A stretch of DNA of 64,000 nucleotides from DAOUAT01 sp964551735 (GCA_964551735.1 CAZKEF010000001.1:295369-359368); one strand, 5' to 3'; counted from the stretch's first letter, positions 1-8,142 are shown. The notes: generated by a model from the sequence alone, not told the origin. Made by a program: numbers and translations.

Positions 1-109
1 TCTCATGCCCCTGGGCCGCGGCCTGCTGCGCGAACAGGAACGGCGCCGAGGTGCGCTGCGGCAGTTCCGGGCCACAGGTGGCGACGATCAGAACCTTCTT
101 GGAATCCAC
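1..109 (-). CDS. DsrE-family protein, N-terminal part only
   Basis: Thirty-six codons are visible before the left edge of the window. The start is GTG at 109, directly after the TAG of the upstream DsrK-like gene. The peptide begins MDSKKVLIVATCGPELPQRT and continues into an alanine-rich helix. This matches the opening beta strand and CGPE loop of DsrE/DsrF-like proteins, which are small sulfur-handling proteins with a Rossmann-like fold. The position at the end of a dsr operon supports the reading. With only about a quarter of the usual length visible, the active-site cysteine and oligomer type cannot be judged. The ATGTAGGTG junction suggests translational coupling. Confidence 0.6.
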   Translation of the reverse strand, partial: MDSKKVLIVATCGPELPQRTSAPFLFAQQAAAQGHE

Positions 110-1726
110 CTACATCTCCTCATTCCACGTGATATACGGCCCCGGCAGATCGGCCATCGCGTTGACCATCAGGTCGGCAAGCCCGCCGTACCAGATGCCG
201 TGCTGCTCCCACAGATCGTAATAGTTGATCGCATCGCGGATCGTGCCCTTGCAGTTCGAGCAGGCCGCGATCACGTACTTGCGGATGCCGGGGTCCAGGA
301 CGTCCCCGAACGTATCGAGGATCTGCGCGATCTTCATGCGGGCCGAGACGGCATTGCGCCACTGCGAAAAGTTAAGGGTGTCCATGATGGCGAAGCCGCT
401 GCCGCCGCCGCAGCAGTAGTTGTGCACGCCATGCTCCGCCATTTCGCGCAGCGGCTGGCTGCATACCGCCTTGACGATCGCGCGCTGCGGCTCGACGATG
501 CCCATGAGCCGCACCACGTTGCACGAGTCGTGCAGGGTGATGGGGAAGTTGTTGCGGCTCGGGTCGAAGCGGATCGCGCCGCTGCGGACGATGTCCCACA
601 GCAGCGGCAGGCAGCTCTCGCGCGGCATCTCCGACACGCTGAGCTCACCGGGCAGCACACGGTCAGCGACGACGCAGATGGCCTTGTGCGCGTGGCCGCA
701 CTCACCGACCACGATCTTCTTGACGCCGAGCCGGCGCGCGATCTCCACCTGCTGCAAAGCGATGCGGGCCAGCTCCACGTCGTCGAACCAGACCGCGTAG
801 TTGACCGCGTCGTAGCCCAGCATCTCGCTGCTCAACGTCCAGTTGATGCCGGCCGCGTCGAGCAGGATCGCGAACGCGGCGGGGTTCTCCGGCCACGACA
901 GGAACTCGCCCGCGTTGTGGATCAGCAGGATGTCCGCGCCCTTTCTGTCCACCGGGATGGTGATCTTGCGGCCGGTCTTCTCCTCGATGATCTCTTCCAG
1001 GAACTCCACCGAGTTGCGGAACGCGGCCGGGTTCATGCCGGTGGAGGAGCCGGCCTGGAGGTGCTGCCGCGTGCCCTTGCGCAGCAGCTCGGTCGGCGCG
1101 ATGCCGAGCTCCTGGCTGAACAGCTTGCGGATCTCGCGGGCGATCAGCGCGTTGTCAATGCCGGCCGGGCACACCTGTGCGCAGCGGCGGCAGATGTTGC
1201 AGCGGTATGACAGCTCCAGCAGCCGCCACACCGTCTTGAAGTTCACCTCGACATCCGCGCCGATCAGCGGCCCGATCAGCTTGCCGGCCGGGGTGAAGTA
1301 GCGCTGGTAGATGCGCCGCAGGATCTCGGAGCGGTAGGTGGGCCGGTAGATCTCCTGCCGGCCGCTGCCCAGGTAGACGTGGCACGCCTCCGAGCAGGTC
1401 TGGCAGCGCATGCAGTAGTCCAGCGACAGGCGAAAGAGCTTGCTGAAGGTCCAGTTGTTTTCGGGGTCGAGCAGCTTCTCTAGCCCGGTCAGGAAGCCCC
1501 GCACCAGCCGCTCCCGCTCCTCCGGCGTTTTCGGCATCGGGATATCGAAATCGGAGAAGCCGTCCAGCGAGAGGTCGTAATTCTCCAGCCACCGGGGCCG
1601 GGGCGGCGTCAGCTCCGGCACGTCGCTCAGCACGGGGAGCGGCATCAGGTCGCCGGCGCTGAGCGGGGCCAGCGGTTCATCGGAAAGCCGGGCGATGTCC
1701 CGGAAGCGGATCGGTTGGCGGCTCAT
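110..1726 (-). CDS. DsrK/HdrD-like iron-sulfur protein (second copy)
   Basis: A 538-aa cytoplasmic iron-sulfur protein of the DsrK/HdrD/GlpC group. Two [4Fe-4S] motifs are visible: C105-x2-C-x2-C-x3-C and C176-x2-C-x2-C-x3-C. They are followed by two CCG-type domains, including HDSCN and YCCGGGSGF around residues 430-470 and a late CSNCKG. CCG domains bind the catalytic noncubane cluster that reduces disulfides in this family. The start is ATG 1726, overlapping the TGA of the upstream cytochrome b gene (ATGA), so the pair is translationally coupled. It is a diverged paralogue of the operon's main DsrK. It probably forms a DsrMK- or HdrED-like quinone:disulfide module; the substrate (DsrC trisulfide or another thiol carrier) is inference. 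Confidence 0.85.
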   Translation of the reverse strand: MSRQPIRFRDIARLSDEPLAPLSAGDLMPLPVLSDVPELTPPRPRWLENYDLSLDGFSDFDIPMPKTPEERERLVRGFLTGLEKLLDPENNWTFSKLFRLSLDYCMRCQTCSEACHVYLGSGRQEIYRPTYRSEILRRIYQRYFTPAGKLIGPLIGADVEVNFKTVWRLLELSYRCNICRRCAQVCPAGIDNALIAREIRKLFSQELGIAPTELLRKGTRQHLQAGSSTGMNPAAFRNSVEFLEEIIEEKTGRKITIPVDRKGADILLIHNAGEFLSWPENPAAFAILLDAAGINWTLSSEMLGYDAVNYAVWFDDVELARIALQQVEIARRLGVKKIVVGECGHAHKAICVVADRVLPGELSVSEMPRESCLPLLWDIVRSGAIRFDPSRNNFPITLHDSCNVVRLMGIVEPQRAIVKAVCSQPLREMAEHGVHNYCCGGGSGFAIMDTLNFSQWRNAVSARMKIAQILDTFGDVLDPGIRKYVIAACSNCKGTIRDAINYYDLWEQHGIWYGGLADLMVNAMADLPGPYITWNEEM

Positions 1727-2646
1727 TTCTTGTCTCCCTCCGGGGTGATCGTCTGGGCTTCCTCCAGCCACGTCTTGCCGGGGGCGATGTGCGGCGCGCC
1801 CCATGTCACCCGGTAGCCGAGCTGCCGCACCACCTGCTGATCCACGGCCGAGTCTTTGGTCTTGAACGCGTCGTCCCACAGCCCCTGGTGATAGAGGAAG
1901 TACTTGATGACGTAGTGCAGCAGCTTGGAGAACGGCATGTAGACGACGAAGGCCCAAAAGAGCAGAAAGGTCGTCAGGACGGCCCAGGGCACGGCCGCGG
2001 GCTGGAAGGTCAGCGCGCCGCCTATGTAGGCCCGATGCCCCGCCAGCGCCGGATCGCCCGCCCACGAGATCAGCCCGAAGAGGAAGATGGCGGCCAGGAA
2101 AACCAGGTTGAAGTAGTCAATCGGCGCGGTGTAGCGCGCCAGGTCGGGCGTGGTGGCGCGGCGCACGATCAAGCCGATGGCCCCGACCAGGCCCACCGCG
2201 CAGGCGACGACGAGCAGCGGCCCCGCGACCGCGGCCAGCGCCGCGCTGCGGGTCAGGCTTTGGACGATCAGCAGCAGCGCCCAGAGCACGAACAGGTAGA
2301 TGCCCCAGTGGAGCAGGGTCGAAAAGGCCCAGATGCCATAGCGGTTGTGGGCGCGCACCTTTTTCATCGTCAGGATCTCGGTCCCGATCTCGATGGCTTC
2401 AGGCGCGAGGAACTCGATGACCTCGGCCCAGAACGAGCGGCGCTTGTGGGCTTTGGCCCAGTCTGTCTCCTCCATGTACGAGCCCCCGTACTCGCGCCTG
2501 GCGCGGGCCTCGTGCGGGATGGGGTAGACCTCCCAGCGCAGGCCCATCGGCATGGACGAGATCTTGATCACGCGGTACACCGCGACCGCGAAGAAGATCA
2601 CGACCGAGGCCCAGGCAAAGATGACGGCAAACCAGTGAAAGGCCAT
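1723..2646 (-). CDS. DsrM/HdrE/NarI-like cytochrome b subunit (second copy)
   Basis: A 307-aa membrane protein with about five hydrophobic segments (near residues 5-27, 103-130, 135-158, 178-196 and 220-248) and histidines suitable for haem b. The soluble stretch at residues 35-95 (PIPHEARARREYGG region) and the YMPFSKLLHYV end are typical of NarI-like anchors that partner HdrD/DsrK proteins. AGGAG stands six bases before ATG 2646. It overlaps the downstream DsrK-like gene by four bases. The likely role is quinol oxidation coupled to the adjacent CCG-domain subunit. It is longer than the other DsrM in this operon (239 aa), so the two membrane modules are not recent duplicates. Confidence 0.8.
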   Translation of the reverse strand: MAFHWFAVIFAWASVVIFFAVAVYRVIKISSMPMGLRWEVYPIPHEARARREYGGSYMEETDWAKAHKRRSFWAEVIEFLAPEAIEIGTEILTMKKVRAHNRYGIWAFSTLLHWGIYLFVLWALLLIVQSLTRSAALAAVAGPLLVVACAVGLVGAIGLIVRRATTPDLARYTAPIDYFNLVFLAAIFLFGLISWAGDPALAGHRAYIGGALTFQPAAVPWAVLTTFLLFWAFVVYMPFSKLLHYVIKYFLYHQGLWDDAFKTKDSAVDQQVVRQLGYRVTWGAPHIAPGKTWLEEAQTITPEGDKK

Positions 2647-2661
2647 TGGTGGCTCCTTTTT

Positions 2662-2933
2662 GGGACGCGGACTACGCGGACGACGCAGAGGACGCGGATA
2701 AGGTTAAGATGGGTGTATTCAAAAGCAGCTCACAAGCATCCTGAGCGGAGCCTCGCAGTAGTTCGCGAGGCGTAGACGAAGGATGGGGCCTGACTGGAAG
2801 CCCACTCCGCACCCTTCGACTGCGGGCCAGCGCACTCCGCTCACGACTCGCCCACAAATGAGTTTGACTACATCCAATCGAGACTTGTCCGCGTAGTCCG
2901 CGTTGTCCGCGTCGTCCGCGTCCCGTTTTCATC
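2662..2933. repeat. spacer with GACGCGGA / TCCGCGTC iterated-word arms (family C), intergenic copy
   Basis: This 309-base spacer has no gene. Its left end (2662-2700) repeats words such as GACGCGGA and TACGCGGA; its right end (2887-2933) repeats their reverse complement TCCGCGT(C/A). Between them is a CCTGAGCGG / CCGCTCA element related to family A (about 2740-2850). The transcript could fold into a long hairpin. Related arms occur at 6241-6328, 20946-21015 and 31910-32009. Confidence 0.7.
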
Positions 2934-2955
2934 GCGCTACTACGCAGGTCGCATG

Positions 2956-4092
2956 TTAGCATCCCAACATCTTGTAACAATGCTGGCACGGCTCAGGCGG
3001 CGGGGGCAAGGGCTGCGCCTCCCCATCGGCCACGGCCAACAGCAGCGACGTGCGGGCGCCGGCCTTGCGCCGCTGAAACGCGGCGCAGAACGCCTTGCGC
3101 GGCCGGCCTCCCCACGCTTCGAGCAGCCCATCCCGCACATCCCCGAAGCTGACCGGCGTCAACGGCCGGTCAGCCCCCTCGAAATAGCGCGGGGCCGATT
3201 TTACCACAGGCATGCCCAGGTACACACACGGCGTCACCTGGCCCAGGCTGTTGATGAACGCGGTCTCCTCCGGCCGCGCGTCGCACGCCAGCACCGCATC
3301 GCTGGCCGTCAGCGGGTACGCCCGGAACTTGATGCCAAGCCGCGCGGCCTCCCGTTCCGCCTCCGCCACCAGGGCCAGATGCGCCGGGTCGGGCGACGGG
3401 CCGAAGACCCGCAGCGCATCCAGCTCCGGCGTGAACGCGTAGGTCAGGTTGGTCGCCACCGCCTCGTTCGCGCCCAGGTCGGCCGCCAGCCGCACGAACG
3501 CGGGCAGCTCGCCCATGTTGGGCCGCATCATCAGGTAGTGCAGTTCCACGTGTAGGGGCATGGCCTCGCGCCTGCCTAACCGCCGCTCCGTCAGCCGGCG
3601 GACGTTGGCGACCAGCCCCTCGAAATTGGAGCCGACCCGCAGCGATTGGTGCATGGCCGCGCTCGCGCCAGCGAACGACACCGAGAGCAGGTCCACCCCC
3701 TCCGCCAGGATGCGCGCCACATTCTCCTCGGTGAACAGCCCGCCGCAACTGGTGAACCCCACCCGGCAGCCCGCGTCCTTCGCCAGCCGCACCATCTCCC
3801 ACAGGTGGCGATGCAATAACGGCTCGCCCCACCCCTGCAGGTAGATCAGCTCGAAGCGGCCCAGGTGCGGCCCGATGTGGTCGCGGAAGACCTCCCACGG
3901 CAGGTCGGCGTGCTGCCAGGCCGCGCCCAACGGCTTGTTGGGGCAGAACGAGCAGCGCATCAGGCACCGGCTGGTCACCTCCACCTGGAGGACCGGCCAG
4001 CGGGCCGGCTGCGCCGGCCGCCCTCGCAGCCAGACGGTCAGCCGTTCAGGCCAGGAGGTGTGGGGAGATGAATCGCTTGCCAGATGCTTCAT
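2956..4092 (-). CDS. radical SAM protein with SPASM-like C-terminus
   Basis: A 378-aa protein. The radical SAM cluster motif CxxxCxxC lies at residues 43-50 (CLMRCSFC), followed by the GWGEPLL loop for SAM binding and a TIM-barrel-like region to about residue 230. Extra cysteines (CDARPEET, TPCVYLG, and CQHCYKMLGC at the end) match a SPASM-type auxiliary cluster domain, which is common in peptide- or cofactor-modifying enzymes. It is transcribed in the direction of the dsr operon between GrpB and the second DsrM-like gene. No precursor peptide is evident beside it. The substrate is unknown; a maturation role for an operon protein would be speculation. Confidence 0.8.
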   Translation of the reverse strand: MKHLASDSSPHTSWPERLTVWLRGRPAQPARWPVLQVEVTSRCLMRCSFCPNKPLGAAWQHADLPWEVFRDHIGPHLGRFELIYLQGWGEPLLHRHLWEMVRLAKDAGCRVGFTSCGGLFTEENVARILAEGVDLLSVSFAGASAAMHQSLRVGSNFEGLVANVRRLTERRLGRREAMPLHVELHYLMMRPNMGELPAFVRLAADLGANEAVATNLTYAFTPELDALRVFGPSPDPAHLALVAEAEREAARLGIKFRAYPLTASDAVLACDARPEETAFINSLGQVTPCVYLGMPVVKSAPRYFEGADRPLTPVSFGDVRDGLLEAWGGRPRKAFCAAFQRRKAGARTSLLLAVADGEAQPLPPPPEPCQHCYKMLGC

Positions 4093-4148
4093 TGGAGTTC
4101 ACCGCGTGACCCAACCTAAGGCGTCAAGATCGCACGGAAAGAAGCTGG

Positions 4149-4742
4149 TTAGCCGCTACAGAAATGCCACCGCGCTTGCTCGGTGACCCTCGCGATAAAA
4201 CCTGTCTTACCCTGCGTGTATGCTACCCGGTCACCAGCTTCAGCGGACGCCAGCCTTCGCTTCAAGGTCTCATAGGCCCGCGCTACCTCCGGATATGCTA
4301 TCAGGTAGTCTCGAAACAGCAACCGATCCCAGTGTTCATGGAAGTCTGCCTCCACCATGTGGATATGATGGGTGCGAGTTCCAGTCTGTGGGTCTCGCTT
4401 GATAAACCAGGCATAGAACGGCGGGCCGTCATCCCCGTGAGTTGGACGCCAGAAATACTCGTAGCCTTGCGACTCCAGCACCGGGACGATCCGAACTCTA
4501 GTTTCCTGCAGATCGGTCACCTCCACAAGCAGATCAACAATAGGCTTCGCCGCAAGCCCCGGCACCGCCGTGCTGCCGAAATGCTCGATCCGCCGGATGA
4601 GATCTTTGGGCAGGCAGGACAACAGGTGTTCCGCTTCTTGACGGAAAAGCTCCGGCCAACGCGGATCGTACGGAACAATTGATACCTCTTCGCTAACGAC
4701 TCGTTGAACCCGCTGTTCGAGTGTTTCCCTGTCTGTCTGCAT
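4149..4742 (-). CDS. GrpB family protein (UPF0157, nucleotidyltransferase-like)
   Basis: A 197-aa protein with the family signature: SIVPYDPRWPELF near residue 21, EHFGSTAVPGLAAKPIVDLLVEV around 52-76, and an HHIHMVE strand near 125. GrpB proteins have a minimal nucleotidyltransferase fold (GS and DxD-like positions) and have been linked loosely to CoA biosynthesis. No reaction is established. It starts ten bases after the stop of the cytochrome gene upstream, so it is probably co-transcribed with the dsr operon. A functional link to sulfur respiration is not evident. Confidence 0.8.
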   Translation of the reverse strand: MQTDRETLEQRVQRVVSEEVSIVPYDPRWPELFRQEAEHLLSCLPKDLIRRIEHFGSTAVPGLAAKPIVDLLVEVTDLQETRVRIVPVLESQGYEYFWRPTHGDDGPPFYAWFIKRDPQTGTRTHHIHMVEADFHEHWDRLLFRDYLIAYPEVARAYETLKRRLASAEAGDRVAYTQGKTGFIARVTEQARWHFCSG

Positions 4743-4752
4743 GGGCTTGATT

Positions 4753-6360
4753 TTACTTGTACTTCACCACAATCTTCTGCGCAACCTCGTACGCCTGCGC
4801 GAACGCGGCCCGCGCCATCGCCTTGTCCACCGGCAGCATCGCCTTTGCCAGGGCCAATGACGCTTCGGCCGGGGCCAGGGGGTCGCCGCGGACGCGGGCG
4901 GCGAGGGCCATTGACAGCGCGGCGTCGAAGTCCGCCTGCGCGCCGGTCGTGGCCGCGATGAAGCGCAGGACCTCGGCCTTCTCCGCTTCAGTGGGCAGCG
5001 TGAGCAGCAGATCGCGCGCGGCGGCGACGTCGCTCAGCGTCGGGATGATGCGATCGGTCCGCAGGATGTAAGAGGCAACCGCGGCAGCGCCGGGCGGATC
5101 CAGCCTGGGCCGCTCGGCGGCGATGGCGGCCAGGTCGAGCCGGCCGTAGGGGGTGCGGTTCGTTTCAGCCAACGCCTGCGCCTGAGCCATGATCTCGGCC
5201 GCCCGCGCCCCGTCCACTACCGCCCACTCGGCCGCGATCAGGCGCAGGCCCCAGGCCCGGTTACGCACGGCTTCCAACTGCGCGGCGACCAGGGCCGCTT
5301 TCTCCTGGCCAGCGGCCGAGCCGATGCCGGCCTCCTGTGCGGCCTGGGCCTGGCCCCACAGCGCATCGGCGTAGGCCCGGGCCTCGTCCGCGGCGGCCAA
5401 CGCGGCGGACAGCGCGGCTTCGCCCTGGGCCGGGTCGAGCTGCGCCCACGCCGCGCCCACCCGCGCCAGCATCCACGCGCGCGCCAGCGCCCGGTCGGCG
5501 GTATCGGCCACGCGGCCGGAGGTGTCCAGGGTCGTCTGGACTGCTTGCTCCTCAGTGGTGGGAGTCGCCACGGCCGCGGCGGGGGTGCGGAACAGGGGCA
5601 GCGCGAACAGCACGAAGATCAGGCCCAGCGTCACCGCCGCGCCCCAGCCCGGCCGCCATTCACGCCACCATGTCCGCGCCGCGGGCCGGAACTTCAGCGT
5701 GTTGCGCAGCCCCCACGCCAGCGAGCCGAGCACGACCAGCGTGATCAGCGCGGCGAAGAGCAAGACCCAATTGCGCTTGCCGGCGTCAATCGCCTGGTTG
5801 AACGCCGCGTAAACCTTGTTGCCCTGGAAGCGCAGCGTTTGCGCCTGCGAGGTGAACGCGTCCAGGCTCGTCACAGGCGCGGCCCGCAGCGCCTCGTAGC
5901 CCTGGCGGAACGCGGCCAGCCGCTTCTCCTGCGCCGCCACAGCCCGGCCGCCGGTGAACGTCCCGGCCCGCTCGGTGGCAGTCAACAGGTGCTCGGTGTA
6001 GAGCAACTCCTCGCGGTAGGCTTTCACCGCGGGGCAGGTCGCCTCCTCCGGCGGCCGCGCCTGCCACTCGGCCAGCTTGCCGGGCGCCGGGTCGGTCGCG
6101 ATATGGCAGGAGGCGCAGTAGTTGCCGGGCTGCAATGTTTCAGCGGTGACTATCGCCGGGCTGGCCAGGACCAGCAGTAAGGTGGCGCAGAGGAGGGCTG
6201 TTATCCACGGTGGACGCGTTGCCAGGGCGAAAAGGACCGGAACGCGGACGACGCGGATACCGCGGACGACGCGGAAAATCTCCTGATCATATCCGCGTCG
6301 TCCGCGTCGTCTGCGTAGTCCGCGTCCCAAGCCAAAAGTGGACACACATCCTTCGTTCAT
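4753..6360 (-). CDS. membrane cytochrome c with alanine-rich helical-repeat domain
   Basis: A 535-aa protein. After a hydrophobic export segment (about residues 44-72) comes one haem c motif CASCH (82-86), then two transmembrane segments (about 200-225 and 243-262), and a long Ala/Glu-rich helical C-terminus (about 280-535) that resembles TPR-like repeats. The start is ATG 6360, which overlaps the stop of the 53-aa gene upstream as ATGA. No ATG, GTG or TTG follows in frame before the export segment. As a consequence residues 13-41 (an Arg/Val/Gly-rich stretch) are encoded by a GACGCGGA/TCCGCGTC repeat. The likely role is a periplasmic electron-transfer or scaffold subunit of the adjacent complex. 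The family name is not recognised. Confidence 0.7.
   Translation of the reverse strand: MNEGCVSTFGLGRGLRRRRGRRGYDQEIFRVVRGIRVVRVPVLFALATRPPWITALLCATLLLVLASPAIVTAETLQPGNYCASCHIATDPAPGKLAEWQARPPEEATCPAVKAYREELLYTEHLLTATERAGTFTGGRAVAAQEKRLAAFRQGYEALRAAPVTSLDAFTSQAQTLRFQGNKVYAAFNQAIDAGKRNWVLLFAALITLVVLGSLAWGLRNTLKFRPAARTWWREWRPGWGAAVTLGLIFVLFALPLFRTPAAAVATPTTEEQAVQTTLDTSGRVADTADRALARAWMLARVGAAWAQLDPAQGEAALSAALAAADEARAYADALWGQAQAAQEAGIGSAAGQEKAALVAAQLEAVRNRAWGLRLIAAEWAVVDGARAAEIMAQAQALAETNRTPYGRLDLAAIAAERPRLDPPGAAAVASYILRTDRIIPTLSDVAAARDLLLTLPTEAEKAEVLRFIAATTGAQADFDAALSMALAARVRGDPLAPAEASLALAKAMLPVDKAMARAAFAQAYEVAQKIVVKYK
6241..6328. repeat. family C repeat in frame at the N-terminus of the cytochrome c gene
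   Basis: Direct words GCGGACGAC and GCGGATACC on the left arm and TCCGCGTCG on the right arm form an inverted pair around a short AT-rich centre. The element lies inside the coding sequence of the 535-aa cytochrome, between its coupled ATG and its export segment, and encodes a basic peptide of about 29 residues. Confidence 0.7.
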
Positions 6361-6518
6361 CGTTCATCGCCTCCGGTCGCATCTTCAGGGCCGTGTGGGG
6401 CGCGGGGCGCCGCCGCGATCCACCGCACCATGCGGAAATAGGCGATCAGCACCGGGATGGCGACCAGGCCGACGATGATCCCGCCGACGCCGGCGGTGTC
6501 CAGGATCCAGTGAGCCAT
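6357..6518 (-). CDS. small membrane protein, 53 aa
   Basis: ATG at 6518 opens a 53-codon frame: a short N-terminus, one hydrophobic helix (about residues 9-28, rich in Gly, Ile, Val and Leu), then an Arg/Ala/Pro-rich tail. Its TGA overlaps the ATG of the cytochrome gene (ATGA). The reading frame fills an otherwise empty slot between the NrfD-type gene and the cytochrome in the same direction. Single-helix subunits are common in NrfD-containing complexes such as alternative complex III, so a structural subunit is plausible. No family is recognised. Confidence 0.6.
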   Translation of the reverse strand: MAHWILDTAGVGGIIVGLVAIPVLIAYFRMVRWIAAAPRAPHGPEDATGGDER

Positions 6519-6567
6519 GGGAGAGTGCTCCGTGATGCGTGTTGCGTGATGCGTACTGCGTGAGTCT

Positions 6568-6629
6568 GGAATCGAGGCTTTAGCCGGTCTCTCTGGTTAA
6601 CACGAATGACCGGCTGAAGCCTCGATTCC
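6568..6629. repeat. family B inverted repeat, intergenic copy
   Basis: Arms GGAATCGAGGCTTTAGCCGG and CCGGCTGAAGCCTCGATTCC (one mismatch) around a 22-base loop. It lies just downstream of the NrfD-type gene. Near-identical copies lie at 24259-24319 (spacer) and 30432-30493 (inside a coding region). Confidence 0.85.
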
Positions 6630-6637
6630 GGAAAACA

Positions 6638-8128
6638 TCAAATCTGCGGCGCGGCCATCAGCTCCTCGGCCTTGCGCTTCACCGCGGCGACATGCTCGCC
6701 TTCCTCCACCTCCCACACCGAGATGGCCGGGAAGAGCTTGAAGAAGAGCAGGAAGAGCATGGCGAACAGTGCCAGCGAGCCGGCGGTCATGGCGATCTCG
6801 GTGAAGGTCGGCGTGTAGACCGCGTGCTCGTAGCCCAGCGAGGGCCGGGTTAAAGTCGGCGCGATAATGGTGAAACGCTCGATCCACATGCCGACCGCGA
6901 TGGCCGCCGACGCGATCACCGTGCCGGTCGGGGTCCGCCCCTTGCGCCGGATCAGGACGGCGAACGGCACAACGAAGTTCAGGAACACCATAGCGTAGAA
7001 CCACGGCGCGTACTCGCCGCTGAGCTTGGCCTGCAGCACGTGCTGCTCGTGCACCAGCGTGCCGTAGCCGGTGGTCAGGTACTCGGCCAGGGTGAAATAG
7101 CCCCAGAACGCGCTCATCACCAGCAGCAGGAGGCCCAGGTAATCGTACTGCTTCGGCCCGATCCACCGCTCCAGATGCCACATCTTACGGATCAGCGTCA
7201 TGAACAGGAACAGCATGGCGATGCCGGAGAAGATCGCGCCAACGACGAAATACGGGCCGAGGATCGTGCTGTGCCACATGGGCTGCATCATCATGCCGAA
7301 GATCCACGACACCACGGTGTGCACCGAGACCGCGATGGGGATGATCAGGATCGCCATGATGCCGATGGCCCGCTCCAGCCGGCGATGCTGCTCCGCACTG
7401 CCGTGCCAGCCGAGGGCCAGGATGCGGTAGAGGTGGTAGCGCCAGTGGCGGAGGATGTCATTCTGAGCGGCTCGACCCCGAGAAGTACGTTGCGGCGAGG
7501 CGAAAGCGAAGAATCTCCTCGTTGGGGCGCGAGACCCTTCGCTGGTGGCTTGTCGCGACGAAAGGTCAGGCGTAGACCCGCTCAGGGTGACAGAAGCATC
7601 TTGAGTGGGTCGCCACCGATCGCGCAGCCGCGCCAGGTCGGGGATCATGGGCAGATAGAGGTACAGCGTGCTGCTCAACAGGTACAAGGTAATGCAGGTC
7701 ACGTCCCATAACAGGGGCGACTGAAACCGGCCGAAGATCACCACGTTGAGGACGCGATCCAGGCGGCCCAGGTCAATCAAGATCTGCATTGCGCCCAGGA
7801 GCAGGGCGAAGAAAGTAATCGCCTCGGCGATGCGGGTGATGGGCCGGCGCCACTCGGCGTTAGTCACGCGCAGGATGGCCGAGATCAGCGTGCCTGCGTG
7901 GCTGATGCCGATAAAGAAGACGAAGTTGGTGATGTAGATGCCCCAGTACACGGGCCGGCTCAGCCCGGTGACGCCCAGGCCCAACACCCACTGCCGCACC
8001 AGCACGACCACCATGAGCGCGACCAAGGTGCCCAGCCCCCCGATCGCCAGCCAAAACCGCACGCTGGTGTGGCGGAGGGGGTTGAGGACGGCCTTTTCTA
8101 GCTCAGATTCCCGATGAAGGTTGGTCAT
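6638..8128 (-). CDS. NrfD/PsrC family membrane quinone-interacting subunit (ActC/QrcD/DsrP type)
   Basis: A 496-aa polytopic membrane protein with about ten transmembrane helices. Segments such as FVFFIGISHAGTLISAILR (about residues 69-87), the NAEWRRPITR loop, and later HTVVSWIFGMMMQPMWHST are characteristic of the ActC/QrcD branch of NrfD proteins, which exchange electrons with menaquinone and may couple to proton movement. It follows the four-cluster ferredoxin in the operon, as in Qrc, DsrOP and Act clusters. Residues about 177-224, between RDRWRPTQ and RHWRYHLYR, have no counterpart in the family and coincide with a TGTCA-bounded repeat (7456-7592), so the natural protein is about 445 aa plus an in-frame insert in a loop. 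GGAG lies ten bases before ATG 8128. Confidence 0.88.
   Translation of the reverse strand: MTNLHRESELEKAVLNPLRHTSVRFWLAIGGLGTLVALMVVVLVRQWVLGLGVTGLSRPVYWGIYITNFVFFIGISHAGTLISAILRVTNAEWRRPITRIAEAITFFALLLGAMQILIDLGRLDRVLNVVIFGRFQSPLLWDVTCITLYLLSSTLYLYLPMIPDLARLRDRWRPTQDASVTLSGSTPDLSSRQATSEGSRAPTRRFFAFASPQRTSRGRAAQNDILRHWRYHLYRILALGWHGSAEQHRRLERAIGIMAILIIPIAVSVHTVVSWIFGMMMQPMWHSTILGPYFVVGAIFSGIAMLFLFMTLIRKMWHLERWIGPKQYDYLGLLLLVMSAFWGYFTLAEYLTTGYGTLVHEQHVLQAKLSGEYAPWFYAMVFLNFVVPFAVLIRRKGRTPTGTVIASAAIAVGMWIERFTIIAPTLTRPSLGYEHAVYTPTFTEIAMTAGSLALFAMLFLLFFKLFPAISVWEVEEGEHVAAVKRKAEELMAAPQI
7456..7592. repeat. family A element inserted in frame in the NrfD-type gene
   Basis: Bounded by TGTCA and TGACA. 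The outer words are TCTGAGCGG on the left and CGTAGACCCGCTCAGG on the right, with GCGAAGAATCTC and GACCCTTCGC inside. The same outer and inner words occur in the spacer at 11931-12246. The element is fully open in the NrfD frame and encodes about 45 Ser/Arg/Thr-rich residues. Confidence 0.8.
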
Positions 8129-8142
8129 TCAGTCACGTCTCC

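Noticed and set aside
5..1210. Long open frame on the plus strand opposite the DsrK-like gene
   Set aside because: Arg/Val/Asp-rich antisense text with no domain; the minus strand carries clear Fe-S and CCG motifs. High GC produces such shadows throughout (also 9628-11109 plus, 13520-14737 plus, 22049-23245 plus, 57695-58984 minus, 62562-63845 plus).
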